Shown: piece after piece, positions 54,800 through 63,754 of the stretch
Layout of the letters: each line of letters begins with the position of its first letter
How positions within the stretch are numbered: the first letter of the stretch is position 1
Translations under genes and position numbers: made by a program
Notes under the pieces: generated by a model
Seen by the model: the letters and a program-made list of their open reading frames with translations, nothing else
What the model was told of the DNA's origin: nothing
Database searches by the model: none
Assembly (NCBI GenBank): GCA_020722815.1
Contig: DYKB01000024.1
Location: 16,516 to 80,515 of the forward strand
DNA from: Caldithrix sp.
GTDB taxonomy: Bacteria; Zhuqueibacterota; Zhuqueibacteria; Thermofontimicrobiales; Sulfurfontimicrobiaceae
DNA length: 64,000 nt
Reading direction: 5' to 3'

Positions 54800-56089
54800 A
54801 TGGCAAAAGATACACAACAAACATTGCAAAATTCAATTATTTATGAGATATTTGTACGAAACCATACACCAGAAGGAACTTTTGAAGCGATTATCCCCGA
54901 TTTAGATCGGATAAAAAGCCTGGGTGTTGATATAATTTGGTTGATGCCAATTCATCCGATTGGAAAACAGAATCGCAAGGGCACTTATGGAAGCCCATAT
55001 TCGGTCGCTGATTACCGATTGATTAACCCGGAGTATGGTTCTATTGAGTCCTTCATCACTTTGATTCAGGAGATTCACGATCGTGGCATGAAAGTAATTA
55101 TCGATGTTGTTTATAATCATGTGGCACTAGATTCTAAAATCGCAACAGAATTTCATGACTGGCTTTATAAAAAGGACACTGGCGTCGCAACTCGTAAAGT
55201 TCAGGACTGGACTGACGTTGTTGATCTGGATTATACCCAGCCCGAATTATGGGATTATCAGGTTGAAAGCTTAAAATTCTGGATTCAGATTGGCATTGAT
55301 GGATTTCGGTGTGATGTTGCTTCGTTATTGCCTTTGGATTTCTGGCGTTTTGCTCATGAAGAGATTTTGGAACAGAAAAAGGAATGTATCTGGTTGGCAG
55401 AAACCCTTTCGCCTGACTTCCTGGTTTCTTTACGTAATCGCGGTAATGAGGTTTTATCGGATGGAGAATTACATGAGGCTTTTGATTTGACCTATGATTA
55501 TGATGGTTTCTATTTTTTAAAACAATATCTGGCTGAAGAAATTGGGTTGAATGAATATCTGAATTATATTCTGGCGCAGGATTTCATTTATCCAGGTCAT
55601 TATATCAAATTACGCTTTCTTGAAAATCATGACCAAAAAAGAGCGCCTTTGCTTTGCGAAAATAATTTCTCCCTCTATAATTGGACGGCATTCCAAATGT
55701 TTTTAAAAGGCAGCTTTTTGCTCTATGCTGGCCAGGAGAATAAATCATCACAGCCAACAGCACTATTTGAAAAAGAACCAATCAACTGGAATGACGCTGA
55801 TAATGACTTTAATCTCTTTATCAAAAGAATGATTCGCTTTAAAAAAAGTGATATTGTTCAGAATGGAAAATTCACATTATATCCCAATGTTGATTTTATC
55901 GCTGCGAAGTGGGAATGGGAAGGTAAGGGATTTTTCGGTATCTTTAATGTAGAAAATATTTCGGGCGAGCGTAAAATTTATTTATCAGATGGAACTTACT
56001 CAAATTATCTTTCGAAAGGTCAATTTGATGTTCATAAAGGTAAAATTTTAATGAACGAAATGCCGGTTATTTTGAGATATAATAAATAA
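54800..56089 (+). CDS. GH13 alpha-amylase-family glycosidase
   Basis: A 429-residue single-domain enzyme without a signal peptide, therefore cytosolic. All four GH13 conserved regions are visible: DVVYNH (region I), DGFRCDVASLL with nucleophile Asp172 (region II), WLAETLS with acid-base Glu201 (region III), and FLENHDQKR with Asp278 (region IV). A short C-terminal beta part follows (about 350-429). It is shorter than typical alpha-amylases, like oligo-glucosidase or neopullulanase-type enzymes; the exact substrate is unclear. AGGAGAA upstream fits ATG 54800. Confidence 0.92.
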   Translation: MAKDTQQTLQNSIIYEIFVRNHTPEGTFEAIIPDLDRIKSLGVDIIWLMPIHPIGKQNRKGTYGSPYSVADYRLINPEYGSIESFITLIQEIHDRGMKVIIDVVYNHVALDSKIATEFHDWLYKKDTGVATRKVQDWTDVVDLDYTQPELWDYQVESLKFWIQIGIDGFRCDVASLLPLDFWRFAHEEILEQKKECIWLAETLSPDFLVSLRNRGNEVLSDGELHEAFDLTYDYDGFYFLKQYLAEEIGLNEYLNYILAQDFIYPGHYIKLRFLENHDQKRAPLLCENNFSLYNWTAFQMFLKGSFLLYAGQENKSSQPTALFEKEPINWNDADNDFNLFIKRMIRFKKSDIVQNGKFTLYPNVDFIAAKWEWEGKGFFGIFNVENISGERKIYLSDGTYSNYLSKGQFDVHKGKILMNEMPVILRYNK

Positions 56090-56120
56090 TGAGGAAGCAA
56101 AACAGGGAAAATGCATGAAG

Positions 56121-56238
56121 CGTGATGCGTAATACGTGATGCGTAAGACATAATGCATAAGTGGTGATAATTACAGAATGATAAGACCTTTAAAGCCATC
56201 AGTATTTCCGATTACGCATCACGCATCACGTATTACGC
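56121..56238. repeat. Inverted pair of family E repeats
   Basis: The left arm starts CGTGATGCGTAATACGTGAT (56121) and continues GCGTAA; the right arm (56212-56238) starts TTACGCATCACGCATCACGT and continues ATTACGC. Together they form an inverted repeat of about 26 bp with a 65-nt spacer. The same unit occurs at 52411-52439. It lies between the GH13 gene and the pentapeptide gene. Confidence 0.7.
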
Positions 56239-56309
56239 CCTGTATGACTTAATATTTTTTCATTTCTGTTCTATAAAGCTATAAATTCATTTCATAAAGG
56301 TATCTGATT

Positions 56310-58997
56310 ATGAAAGACGCGCCACCAATTGATCCACAATTAAAAAAACAGCTTGGTAAAAGATGGAATTCAGCTCTCATTGATCAAGTCGTCGCCGCGG
56401 TCAATCACGGTGAGGATCTCTTGCCGATTCTTCAGGCGCTCCCTGTTGAAGACCGGCTCCCGGACCTTGATTTCCGAGGTATTGATTTAAGTGGACAAAC
56501 CATCCTGGGACCAGCGAATGGTGGCGCCAATCTTTCTGGCGCGCACCTGGAAGGGGCCTGTTTGAAAAAATGTCACCTTTCTCGTGCGAATTTTGCCAAT
56601 TCCTGTTTGAATGACGCCGATTTTTCTGAGATGGTTGGTGACAATATTAATTTTGAAGGTGCCCGTCTGACGGGTACTAATTTCAACGCTGCACAACTGC
56701 AATTTTCTAACTTTTCCAATGTAAATGCTGATAAGGCCAATTTTAAGGATTCGCAATTGGAAGGGGCAAATTTTTCACAAACCCGGGCCGGGCAAGCTTG
56801 TTTTCGAAATGCACAACTGAAACAGGTGAATTTTCGTTCCGCCCTTCTGAAAAAGGCTGATTTTCGGAACGCCCACCTTGAGAACACTGCTTTTGAGAAT
56901 TCCTGTCTCGAAGGGGCTGATCTTCGGGGGGTGGATATGAAACAGGGGCGTTGGTTAAAAGTGAAAGCCCGAACAGCCTTATTAAATCCTGGCGTTGAAG
57001 CTATTCATCAACCGGCTTTTCAAATCCCGAAACTTGATAAAATTGCAAACCTTCTTCAATGGTTTATTCAGCATATTAGTAATATCTTTAAACTCATTCT
57101 GCTAATTACTTTTATCTGGCTGGTTATCTGGATATATCGGCGGATTTCGCCGCCGGATATTACAACCGTCGAGCTAATTCCTTTTGAAACAATGATTGAT
57201 GGAAAACTGGAAAAGGAAAAAGGGACTTTTTTAACGAATAAGCTGTTGGAAAGCCGACAGGCCATTTTCAGTATTTTTGATCGAATTCAGAGCGAAAGCC
57301 AACTACTTCCTGCCAGCAAATTAGTCGAATCAAGTCTGTATTTCCTGACGAAAAATCTGTTCGCGTCGGATGGTGAGTTTGGAACTGAACCGATCTTTGT
57401 TTATCATGCCGGCGAAATTTCCGGCCAGAATTTAATGATTAGCGCGTTGATGCATTATCAGCGGTTTGAAAAATATAGTTTTCCATTGACCGATTTTCAG
57501 GTTTTACAATTCATTTTTGATCTCCGACGGGCGCGAACCGACAATCCGGTTCTTTCCGGAACTTTCAATCGCCAGGAAAATCGGGTAAAAGCCATTGTTC
57601 GCCTTGAAAAACGGGATAAAATTGAAGGAATCTGGGCGGTGGATACAACGTTAACTGATGATCGGCAGGCTATCTCTTTACTCGCCCTCCAGATCGTGCG
57701 GGATGAATTGGGTGAGTCGAATCCTTTTTTTAAAAAAGTTTCTACCATTGGGTTCGAGAATTACATTAAGGGCCTCAGTTATCTTGGTGACTATCTGGAG
57801 CGAAAAAAATATCAAACGTCTGACGTTACTCAGCGCCGAAAAATATTGGGTTTAGCCCGTTTAGCCTTTGAAAATGCCATTAAAACGGACTATAGCTTTG
57901 CTCCCGCGTTTTATTACCTGGCCATTGTTAATTTTGAGAATGGGAAATATGATCCAACGGCTTATACCACCTGTATTCAAAATAACCAGAACGCATGGAA
58001 ATTGATTGTTCAGCAATTATCTGAACTTTCAATGCAGATTCATCGATTAAAAAGTCAATCCGATGAAATACAACTCAGGATTTATGAAACTTTATATCAG
58101 CAAATAAAGGAAAATCTGGTTAATACTTTGACAAATTTGGCCAATGCTTATGGAATGAATGCCCGAAGATACGCTCCCAATGCCGATAGTTATGATAGTA
58201 ATTTGAAACAGGCAATTAATTATTATCAAAAAGCATTGAGATTGGATAGTAGTAAAACGAATATTTATATCAATCTGGCTGAAACACACCTGCGGTTACA
58301 ACAATATGAAATTGCAACGAACAACTTTGAAAAAGCCATTTCAAAAGGAATTAAAAATGCCAATATCTATTTTCGACTGGGAAACATATATGCCCAGCGG
58401 GATTCGAATTTATTTGTTCGTGCCACGGAATTGATGCAACATGCCCTTGATCTGGAACCATATAATCCTTATTATCGATATTCATTGGGTGAACTTTTTC
58501 GTCGAACACGTCAGATCGATCTCGCGCGTCTGGAATACGATATGGTTTTCAAAATTTTACGACAGAATTATATTGATGATCCCGATGCTTATAAATTTTT
58601 TGCCGATAGATTTTTTCAGAATGAACTTTATGATTATGCTGCCAGGGGCTATCAAGTAGTTGATTCGTTGATGATTGACAGAAAGATAGTGAAACCGGAA
58701 ATTCAATATAATCTTGCGGTTAGTCTCTATCGAATGCAAAATTTTCAGAAGGCGATTAATTATTATCTGATTGCCCAGCGTTATAACCGTTTTAATAGCT
58801 CGGCCAGTTATGATCTGGCTTGTGCCTATGCGCAATTGGATGATATTGAAAATGCCTGTCGTTGGCTCAGGACAGCACTCAGTTTAAATGCGTTAACGCT
58901 GGACATGGTTGAAGACGATAGCGATCTGGTTAAACTGCGGAAACATGATTGTTATAAAAATCTTCAAAAAATGGAAGTGAGTGTAACGAATAATTAG
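56310..58997 (+). CDS. Pentapeptide-repeat-TM-TPR fusion protein
   Basis: An 895-residue protein with no signal peptide. The N-terminus has a run of pentapeptide-type A(D/N)(L/F)xx repeats (about 55-215, e.g. ANLSGAHLEGACLKK and LRGVDMKQG), predicted to form a right-handed beta-helix. One membrane span follows (about 261-280, LILLITFIWLVIWIYRRI). The large C-terminal part contains a periplasmic-type domain (about 290-500) and TPR repeats (about 530-895, e.g. YINLAETHLRLQQYEIATNNF and IYFRLGNIYAQRDS). Domain order implies a cytosolic beta-helix linked through the membrane to an extracytoplasmic TPR scaffold. I know no named family with this order. Confidence 0.75.
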   Translation: MKDAPPIDPQLKKQLGKRWNSALIDQVVAAVNHGEDLLPILQALPVEDRLPDLDFRGIDLSGQTILGPANGGANLSGAHLEGACLKKCHLSRANFANSCLNDADFSEMVGDNINFEGARLTGTNFNAAQLQFSNFSNVNADKANFKDSQLEGANFSQTRAGQACFRNAQLKQVNFRSALLKKADFRNAHLENTAFENSCLEGADLRGVDMKQGRWLKVKARTALLNPGVEAIHQPAFQIPKLDKIANLLQWFIQHISNIFKLILLITFIWLVIWIYRRISPPDITTVELIPFETMIDGKLEKEKGTFLTNKLLESRQAIFSIFDRIQSESQLLPASKLVESSLYFLTKNLFASDGEFGTEPIFVYHAGEISGQNLMISALMHYQRFEKYSFPLTDFQVLQFIFDLRRARTDNPVLSGTFNRQENRVKAIVRLEKRDKIEGIWAVDTTLTDDRQAISLLALQIVRDELGESNPFFKKVSTIGFENYIKGLSYLGDYLERKKYQTSDVTQRRKILGLARLAFENAIKTDYSFAPAFYYLAIVNFENGKYDPTAYTTCIQNNQNAWKLIVQQLSELSMQIHRLKSQSDEIQLRIYETLYQQIKENLVNTLTNLANAYGMNARRYAPNADSYDSNLKQAINYYQKALRLDSSKTNIYINLAETHLRLQQYEIATNNFEKAISKGIKNANIYFRLGNIYAQRDSNLFVRATELMQHALDLEPYNPYYRYSLGELFRRTRQIDLARLEYDMVFKILRQNYIDDPDAYKFFADRFFQNELYDYAARGYQVVDSLMIDRKIVKPEIQYNLAVSLYRMQNFQKAINYYLIAQRYNRFNSSASYDLACAYAQLDDIENACRWLRTALSLNALTLDMVEDDSDLVKLRKHDCYKNLQKMEVSVTNN

Positions 58998-59030
58998 TAT
59001 TACCACGTTAAGTTTAAAAGACTCATAAAA

Positions 59031-59240
59031 CCTGAAATTCTAAAATCAAAATTAAGGATGTTCTCAATCAATGAAGGACTCCATCCTGCCTCTCCCAAAA
59101 TTCCAAAAAACGGAATTTAGGGGAGAATCGCCCGGTTCTCTCTCCCATTTTCGTTTTTTGAAAACGGGGAGATACTGAGGGGGTCAATTTGGCATTGAAA
59201 CCGATTTCCGCCGCGACAAAATGGCTCATTCTAAAAATTG
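59031..59240. repeat. MITE-like repeat, family B, copy 2
   Basis: Starts CCTGAAATTCTAAAATCAAA and shares TCAATCAATGAAGGACTCCA and GGGGGTCAATTTGGCATTGA with the copy at 7438-7600. The right end is less conserved (CATTCTAAAAATT) and the middle carries extra sequence with a second CTCCC palindrome. Confidence 0.65.
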
Positions 59241-59289
59241 TAAATAAATTAATTTTTTAACTTTATTAACTTAACGTTGTAATATTAGC

Positions 59290-59422
59290 GTCCATTCCAA
59301 AATGCATCGGGTGCTGTCATTACGAAGAGCGTTTCTTTCGACAAAAGCTCGGTAAAACTTGTCCAGAGTGTGAATGAAGAAAACGCCTCATAATGACAAC
59401 CATTATGATTTTCGGACAGCCA
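59290..59422. repeat. MITE-like repeat, family A, copy 3 (diverged)
   Basis: Shares AATGCATCGGGTGCTGTCAT and TACGAAGAGCGTTTCTTTCG with copy 2, and ends TTTTCGGACAG. It is shorter internally and degraded, which suggests an older insertion. Confidence 0.55.
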
Positions 59423-59480
59423 CCCATCAAAAATGACTGTCCGAAAAAAGGTATCCAGCATGTGAAAAAAAGTGTAAATC

Positions 59481-60113
59481 TTATCGTTGTGCCACCAATT
59501 TCACTGCTTCGGCTACTAATTCGGTAATTTTATCAAATTTTTGGGCTGCAATGAGTTCATCTTTAACCATCCAACTTCCGCCACAGGCCAGAACTTTATT
59601 AAACCGTAAATAGGCGAGAATATTATTCGCATTGATCCCACCGGTTGGCATGAATTTTACGCCACTATATGGAGCACTCATCGATTTTAAATAATTTAAT
59701 CCACCAATGGCTTCCGCCGGAAAAAATTTAACAGTTTTTAATCCCTTTTCCATCGCCGCTTCCAGTTCCGATGGTGTGGCAATACCGGGAGCCATTAGCA
59801 TGCCTTGTGCCAGACAATAATCGACGACTTTCGGATTAAAACCCGGCGCGACAATAAATTTAACGCCGGCGCGTATTGCAGTTTTCGCCTGTTCAATTGT
59901 TAACACTGTTCCGGCACCGACAAACATATCCGGAAATTCCCCGGTGATTCTGCGGATGGATTCTTCGGCAGCGCTGGTGCGAAATGTTACTTCCGCAGCC
60001 GGCAAACCACCTTCCTTCAATGCCCGTGCCAGCGGAATAGCATTTTGGGCATCATCAATTTTGATAACAGGTAAAACTCCTAATTTCCCAATTTTTTCTA
60101 AAATTTCCTGCAT
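59481..60113 (-). CDS. eda: 2-keto-3-deoxy-6-phosphogluconate/KHG aldolase
   Basis: A 210-residue class I aldolase with a TIM-barrel fold. The substrate motif is AAEVTFRTSAAEESI (Glu41); the mid segment is GAGTVLTIEQAK. Schiff-base Lys129 lies in KTVKFFPAEAIGG and the phosphate site is MPTGGINANN. It cleaves KDPG (or 4-hydroxy-2-oxoglutarate) to pyruvate plus glyceraldehyde-3-phosphate (or glyoxylate), in the cytosol. It lies 22 bp downstream of the hydroxyacid dehydrogenase gene on the same strand, suggesting an operon for a sugar-acid pathway. Confidence 0.93.
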   Translation of the reverse strand: MQEILEKIGKLGVLPVIKIDDAQNAIPLARALKEGGLPAAEVTFRTSAAEESIRRITGEFPDMFVGAGTVLTIEQAKTAIRAGVKFIVAPGFNPKVVDYCLAQGMLMAPGIATPSELEAAMEKGLKTVKFFPAEAIGGLNYLKSMSAPYSGVKFMPTGGINANNILAYLRFNKVLACGGSWMVKDELIAAQKFDKITELVAEAVKLVAQR

Positions 60114-60135
60114 AAAGTTACCTCATCAGATAAAG

Positions 60136-60972
60136 TTATTTTTGTAAATTGTGAATTACTTCGCTGTTAATAATATTTATTGGCATTTCGCCGCGCAAAA
60201 ATCGTTGGACATTTTCAATCAGTTTATAACGAATCTTTATTTTAGATTCTTCAGAGTACCAGCCCAGATGAGGGGTCATGATAACATTTTTTAATTTTAA
60301 CAACTTACTTGCTGCCGGAGGCGGTTCGCGCGCTTCAAAAACATCAATGCCGGCCCCGGCAAGCCATTTTTCTTCACAAGCCTCGATCAGGGCGGCTTCT
60401 GAAACAATTCCACCCCGTGCGGTATTGATGATAAAAGCGGTGGATTTCATGAGTTTAAGCTGTGGTTTATCAATCAAATGCCGCGTTTCATCATTGAGTG
60501 GGGTGTGAATCGTTACAAAATCCGCATTTTGAAGGACCTCGTCCATTGGAATCGTGGTGATACCAAGTTCGGCCTTCCTTTCTGAAGTCAGGTAGGGATC
60601 GCACACCAGCATTTCCATATTGAATGCCCGCATCATCTCCAGCACTTTGCTGCCAATCCGGCCACATCCGATGATGCCGAGTTTTTTACCAGAGACACAA
60701 TGCAAGGGAAATACTTTGGTATAATCCCAGCTTCCTTGCGAGGCTGAGATTCGGACGGCTTCCTGCTGAAAATTAAATTTTCGGGCACAGGCAAAAAGCA
60801 GCATAATTGCCTGTTCCGCAACTTCCTCAATACAATAATCGGGAATATTGCTAAAAATTATCCCCTTGTTGGTTAAAGCCTGCATATCAACATTGTCGTA
60901 ACCAACGCCATGTCGAATGATGAATTGACACTTTTCTAATGTCTGAATGACGGTGCTGCTTAAAGACGCCAT
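60136..60972 (-). CDS. CtBP-type D-2-hydroxyacid dehydrogenase with a disrupted 5' end
   Basis: 278 residues from ATG 60972. NAD-binding GIIGCGRIGSKVLEMM; catalytic Arg in NTARGGIVSE, Glu in GIDVFEAREPP, and His in TPHLGWYS. The frame continues upstream of 60972 for 51 sense codons (from AAA 61125, with IIVTDYLEDTTWEAQ then DEEVLFERYELRYAS). These encode the missing N-terminal substrate domain, but there is no ATG, GTG or TTG before an in-frame TGA at 61128-61126. An ATG at 61140 lies four codons earlier (M-Q-K-K-stop). One base fewer in the A5 run would restore GTG-initiated MKIIVTDYLED. So the real gene is probably longer, or is damaged. It is the first gene of the pair with eda. Confidence 0.75.
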   Translation of the reverse strand: MASLSSTVIQTLEKCQFIIRHGVGYDNVDMQALTNKGIIFSNIPDYCIEEVAEQAIMLLFACARKFNFQQEAVRISASQGSWDYTKVFPLHCVSGKKLGIIGCGRIGSKVLEMMRAFNMEMLVCDPYLTSERKAELGITTIPMDEVLQNADFVTIHTPLNDETRHLIDKPQLKLMKSTAFIINTARGGIVSEAALIEACEEKWLAGAGIDVFEAREPPPAASKLLKLKNVIMTPHLGWYSEESKIKIRYKLIENVQRFLRGEMPINIINSEVIHNLQK

Positions 60973-61140
60973 GTCGATAATAATAATGTCGGCATCTTTT
61001 AAACGGCTAATTTTTTTCTCATCCGAAGCATACCGAAGCTCATATCTTTCAAAGAGTACTTCTTCATCTTCTAATTGCTGAGCTTCCCAGGTTGTATCTT
61101 CAAGATAGTCGGTGACGATAATTTTTCACTTTTTTTGCAT
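60973..61140 (-). other. Unannotated N-terminal coding part of the hydroxyacid dehydrogenase
   Basis: Minus-strand frame from ATG 61140 through an in-frame TGA (61128-61126) and then 51 sense codons joined to the dehydrogenase at 60972. See that entry; the translated segment looks like the start of the Rossmann-type substrate domain (IIVTDYL...LKDADIIIIDM). Confidence 0.6.
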
Positions 61141-61169
61141 GTCGGTTTAATTTTTATTGATAAATTTTG

Positions 61170-61320
61170 CTACCGTACATTTTTTAATTAAACAAAAGCT
61201 GAACCCTCACCCTAACCCCACAGGGTAGAGGAAATAGCTACGCCCTCTCCCTTTGGGAGAGGGTTGGGGTGAGGGTCACAAGTGTAACGCAAAAAGATTT
61301 TCTAAAAAAGTATACGGTAG
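61170..61320. repeat. MITE-like repeat, family C, copy 2
   Basis: About 151 bp with ends CTACCGTACATTTTTTAA (61170) and AAAAAAGTATACGGTAG (ending 61320), a good inverted pair. Internal CCCTCACCCTAACCCC and GGGTTGGGGTGAGGG form a palindrome. It lies 29 bp upstream of the ATG at 61140 of the dehydrogenase. Confidence 0.75.
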
Positions 61321-61354
61321 TGAATTGATAAATTTATAAATCCTGAGAAATTAA

Positions 61355-63754
61355 TTATTTAGGATTTTCATCAATTTTAACAACACGATTATAAATTAGA
61401 AGCCCGATTATTGTCAATATACCAAATCCGGTAAAAATCAACCAGAGTAATTTGGGCTGATGTAAATTGTCGACAAAATGGACGTACAATTTCGCGCCCG
61501 CCACACTTCCGATGCTGCTGCCAATGACACCATAAAGAAAAATATATCCCATATAAGTCGCAACCCGATCCCGGGGCGCCATTTGTCCGATATAACTGAT
61601 AAACTTTGGATGGGCGGTCATTTCACCAATTGAAAAAATCGTGATACCAATGAGAAAAACCCAGATACCGGTCGAGATTGCCAGAATCGCCATCCCGAAT
61701 GTGCCAAGAAAAATTCCGGCAATCATGGTGGGTAAGGCTTTGGTATTTTTAACCAGATTCGAAACAATTAATTGCAGCAAGATAATTATTCCGGCATTAA
61801 TCGCTGTAACATGTTCAACATCGAAAAACCAATTAATATGAATACCCAGGTAATTTAACAGACTATTGACGACCTGATTAAAGGAACTGGCATCCACATA
61901 GGCTTTGACATACCAGAGCACGGTCCCATTCATTTGAAAATAGAGCACCCAGAAACCGGAATAGAGAAAAATCATAAGCAAAAAACGAAAATGGTCCCGA
62001 AATTTATTCGTATCCTCAAAATCGATTAAAAACAAAGCCGCTGTTGTTAAATAAATCACGGTCGTAATGATTCTTTGAAAAGTCCCGATTCCAGGGATAA
62101 ACCAGCTTATCAATCCGATTATCAGGCAGAAAAGAAGAATGTAAATAATTTTTTGTCGATTCGAACTCCGCTGAAAATATGATTGTAACTTAAGTATAAT
62201 TAAGCTGGTAACCAATAATAAAAACATAAAAAACAGTAAAAATGATCGCTCTGTTGTTGACTGAACCATCGTACTCAGTTGACTCAGGGAGAGTAAGCTC
62301 ATTTGTGGAATTTTCCGGAGTTCTTTGAGTGTGGCGAGTTTATGTTGTTCATAATCGGGAATGGAATATAATTTCAGAAAAATTTGGTTTTCCGGTAATA
62401 CTTTGATTTCAGGCGCATTGGGAGCGCAATTTTTATCCATCTCAATCGAAAATTTTATCGGCGAGTCACTTTCACCAATCCAGTTTGCGATATCGCCATC
62501 AGTGATATCTGCCAGATCGGGATAAGAATGCAGTTCTTCCAGTAAATCACCTTTAAATAAGTCAAGTTTCTCCGGTTTGAACACATTCAAGCTGATTCGA
62601 TTATTCGATTTATATTTGAGTCGATAAAATATCGTATCCAGCTTTGCGCGTGAAATCTTGAAATAAGGCGAAAATTCAGTGTCTAATAAAGTCATAATTG
62701 AATCCAGATGGAGAGTATACAGCACGAAGTTTAGATCAAATCCATCTTTTTTTAGTGGCTGGAACAATTCACGACTCCCATTTCGATTTTCTTTTGAGAT
62801 GGTCAGATTAAATGAATCCACCGTTGTCACATATTGATCCTGCAGCGAGTAATTGCTTCCTGCACCGATGTTTCGGTTTATCTGGATAATGAGTTGTGTC
62901 TGGTTATGTTGAACAATATGCGCCGTAAACTTTTCTTCAACCGGTGATTGATACCAATAGCTCCATAAGGCGAAGATACCTGTCAGACCCAATAACAAAT
63001 AGATCAAAATTTTGTTTTTTGAAGCCGATTTTAGCAGATGATAAATCAAAATAAAGGGACTATAAATAATTTCGAAAGCATTTGCCAGCGTCTGAATGAG
63101 ATTGATATTTTTCGCGGCAGAATTTTGTGGTTTGGGGGGCTCCTTAAAAAAGAAGATTGCCGGGATGAGCATGGCACCTGTACCAATGGCAGAGGCGATT
63201 AAAACCCAATTCCAGCCAATATTATTTTTGAGAAAAGGTACCAGGATGAGGGGAAAAAGGAAAGCCCCTAAATTAATCGACCAATAGTAGATCCCAAATC
63301 CGATGGAGCTATTCCCGGCGGTCGTCAGTCTGGCGATTGAACTGGAAATTATCGGCTTAAAAGTTCCGGCGCCAATAGCCATGAGACAGAGTGAGAGAAA
63401 AATTGTCGCATATCCCGTCATCTGGCTGGAGAGGAAATAACCGGTACCCAATAGTCCAAATGCCACGATGAGGGTGCGGCGATAACCAAAACGATCGGCC
63501 AATGCGCCGCTGATAATGGGCAGGAAATAGAGAATCGGTTGAAAAGTGCCATTGATAACGCCGGCCTGTTCGCGTGAAAAATGCAAAATATCCGTTAAAT
63601 AGACTGAAAGCACGCTGAACATACCATAATAGGCGCCGCGTTCGAAAAACTCAAAAAGGATGACCAGCCAGAATTGTGGTGAAAATGAAAGCAGGACCGG
63701 GCTCGCTTTTGTTTCTTCAATTGGTGATGAATTGTTGGACGTGTTCTCGTTCAT
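61355..63754 (-). CDS. POT/MFS-type transporter with a large central insertion
   Basis: A 799-residue polytopic membrane protein, much longer than a normal proton-dependent oligopeptide transporter (about 450-550). The N-terminal half has the POT-like EFFERGAYYGMFSVLSVYL, then GALADRFGYRRTL, and MAIGAGTFKPIISSSIARL. After the sixth or seventh span (about residue 265) there is a soluble, beta-rich stretch of about 230 residues (about 270-500) with no membrane segment. The C-terminal half resumes at LLFFMFLLLVTSLIIL and contains FWVLYFQMNGTVLWYV and IGEMTAHPKFISYIGQ. Substrate is unknown; peptides are likely. AGGAAACAGGAA precedes the ATG on the minus strand. Confidence 0.85.
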   Translation of the reverse strand: MNENTSNNSSPIEETKASPVLLSFSPQFWLVILFEFFERGAYYGMFSVLSVYLTDILHFSREQAGVINGTFQPILYFLPIISGALADRFGYRRTLIVAFGLLGTGYFLSSQMTGYATIFLSLCLMAIGAGTFKPIISSSIARLTTAGNSSIGFGIYYWSINLGAFLFPLILVPFLKNNIGWNWVLIASAIGTGAMLIPAIFFFKEPPKPQNSAAKNINLIQTLANAFEIIYSPFILIYHLLKSASKNKILIYLLLGLTGIFALWSYWYQSPVEEKFTAHIVQHNQTQLIIQINRNIGAGSNYSLQDQYVTTVDSFNLTISKENRNGSRELFQPLKKDGFDLNFVLYTLHLDSIMTLLDTEFSPYFKISRAKLDTIFYRLKYKSNNRISLNVFKPEKLDLFKGDLLEELHSYPDLADITDGDIANWIGESDSPIKFSIEMDKNCAPNAPEIKVLPENQIFLKLYSIPDYEQHKLATLKELRKIPQMSLLSLSQLSTMVQSTTERSFLLFFMFLLLVTSLIILKLQSYFQRSSNRQKIIYILLFCLIIGLISWFIPGIGTFQRIITTVIYLTTAALFLIDFEDTNKFRDHFRFLLMIFLYSGFWVLYFQMNGTVLWYVKAYVDASSFNQVVNSLLNYLGIHINWFFDVEHVTAINAGIIILLQLIVSNLVKNTKALPTMIAGIFLGTFGMAILAISTGIWVFLIGITIFSIGEMTAHPKFISYIGQMAPRDRVATYMGYIFLYGVIGSSIGSVAGAKLYVHFVDNLHQPKLLWLIFTGFGILTIIGLLIYNRVVKIDENPK

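Larger units (their letters stand above)
58998..59480. other. Gene-free spacer filled with two MITE-like repeats
   Basis: About 480 bp made almost entirely of family B copy 2 (59031-59240) and family A copy 3 (about 59290-59422). No gene is recognisable. Confidence 0.6.

Noticed and set aside
61126..61128. TGA codon 5 of the dehydrogenase as a selenocysteine codon
   Set aside because: The organism has tRNA-Sec, but there is no visible SECIS-like hairpin just after the TGA, and homologous dehydrogenases have no Sec or Cys there. A homopolymer error or frameshift is simpler.
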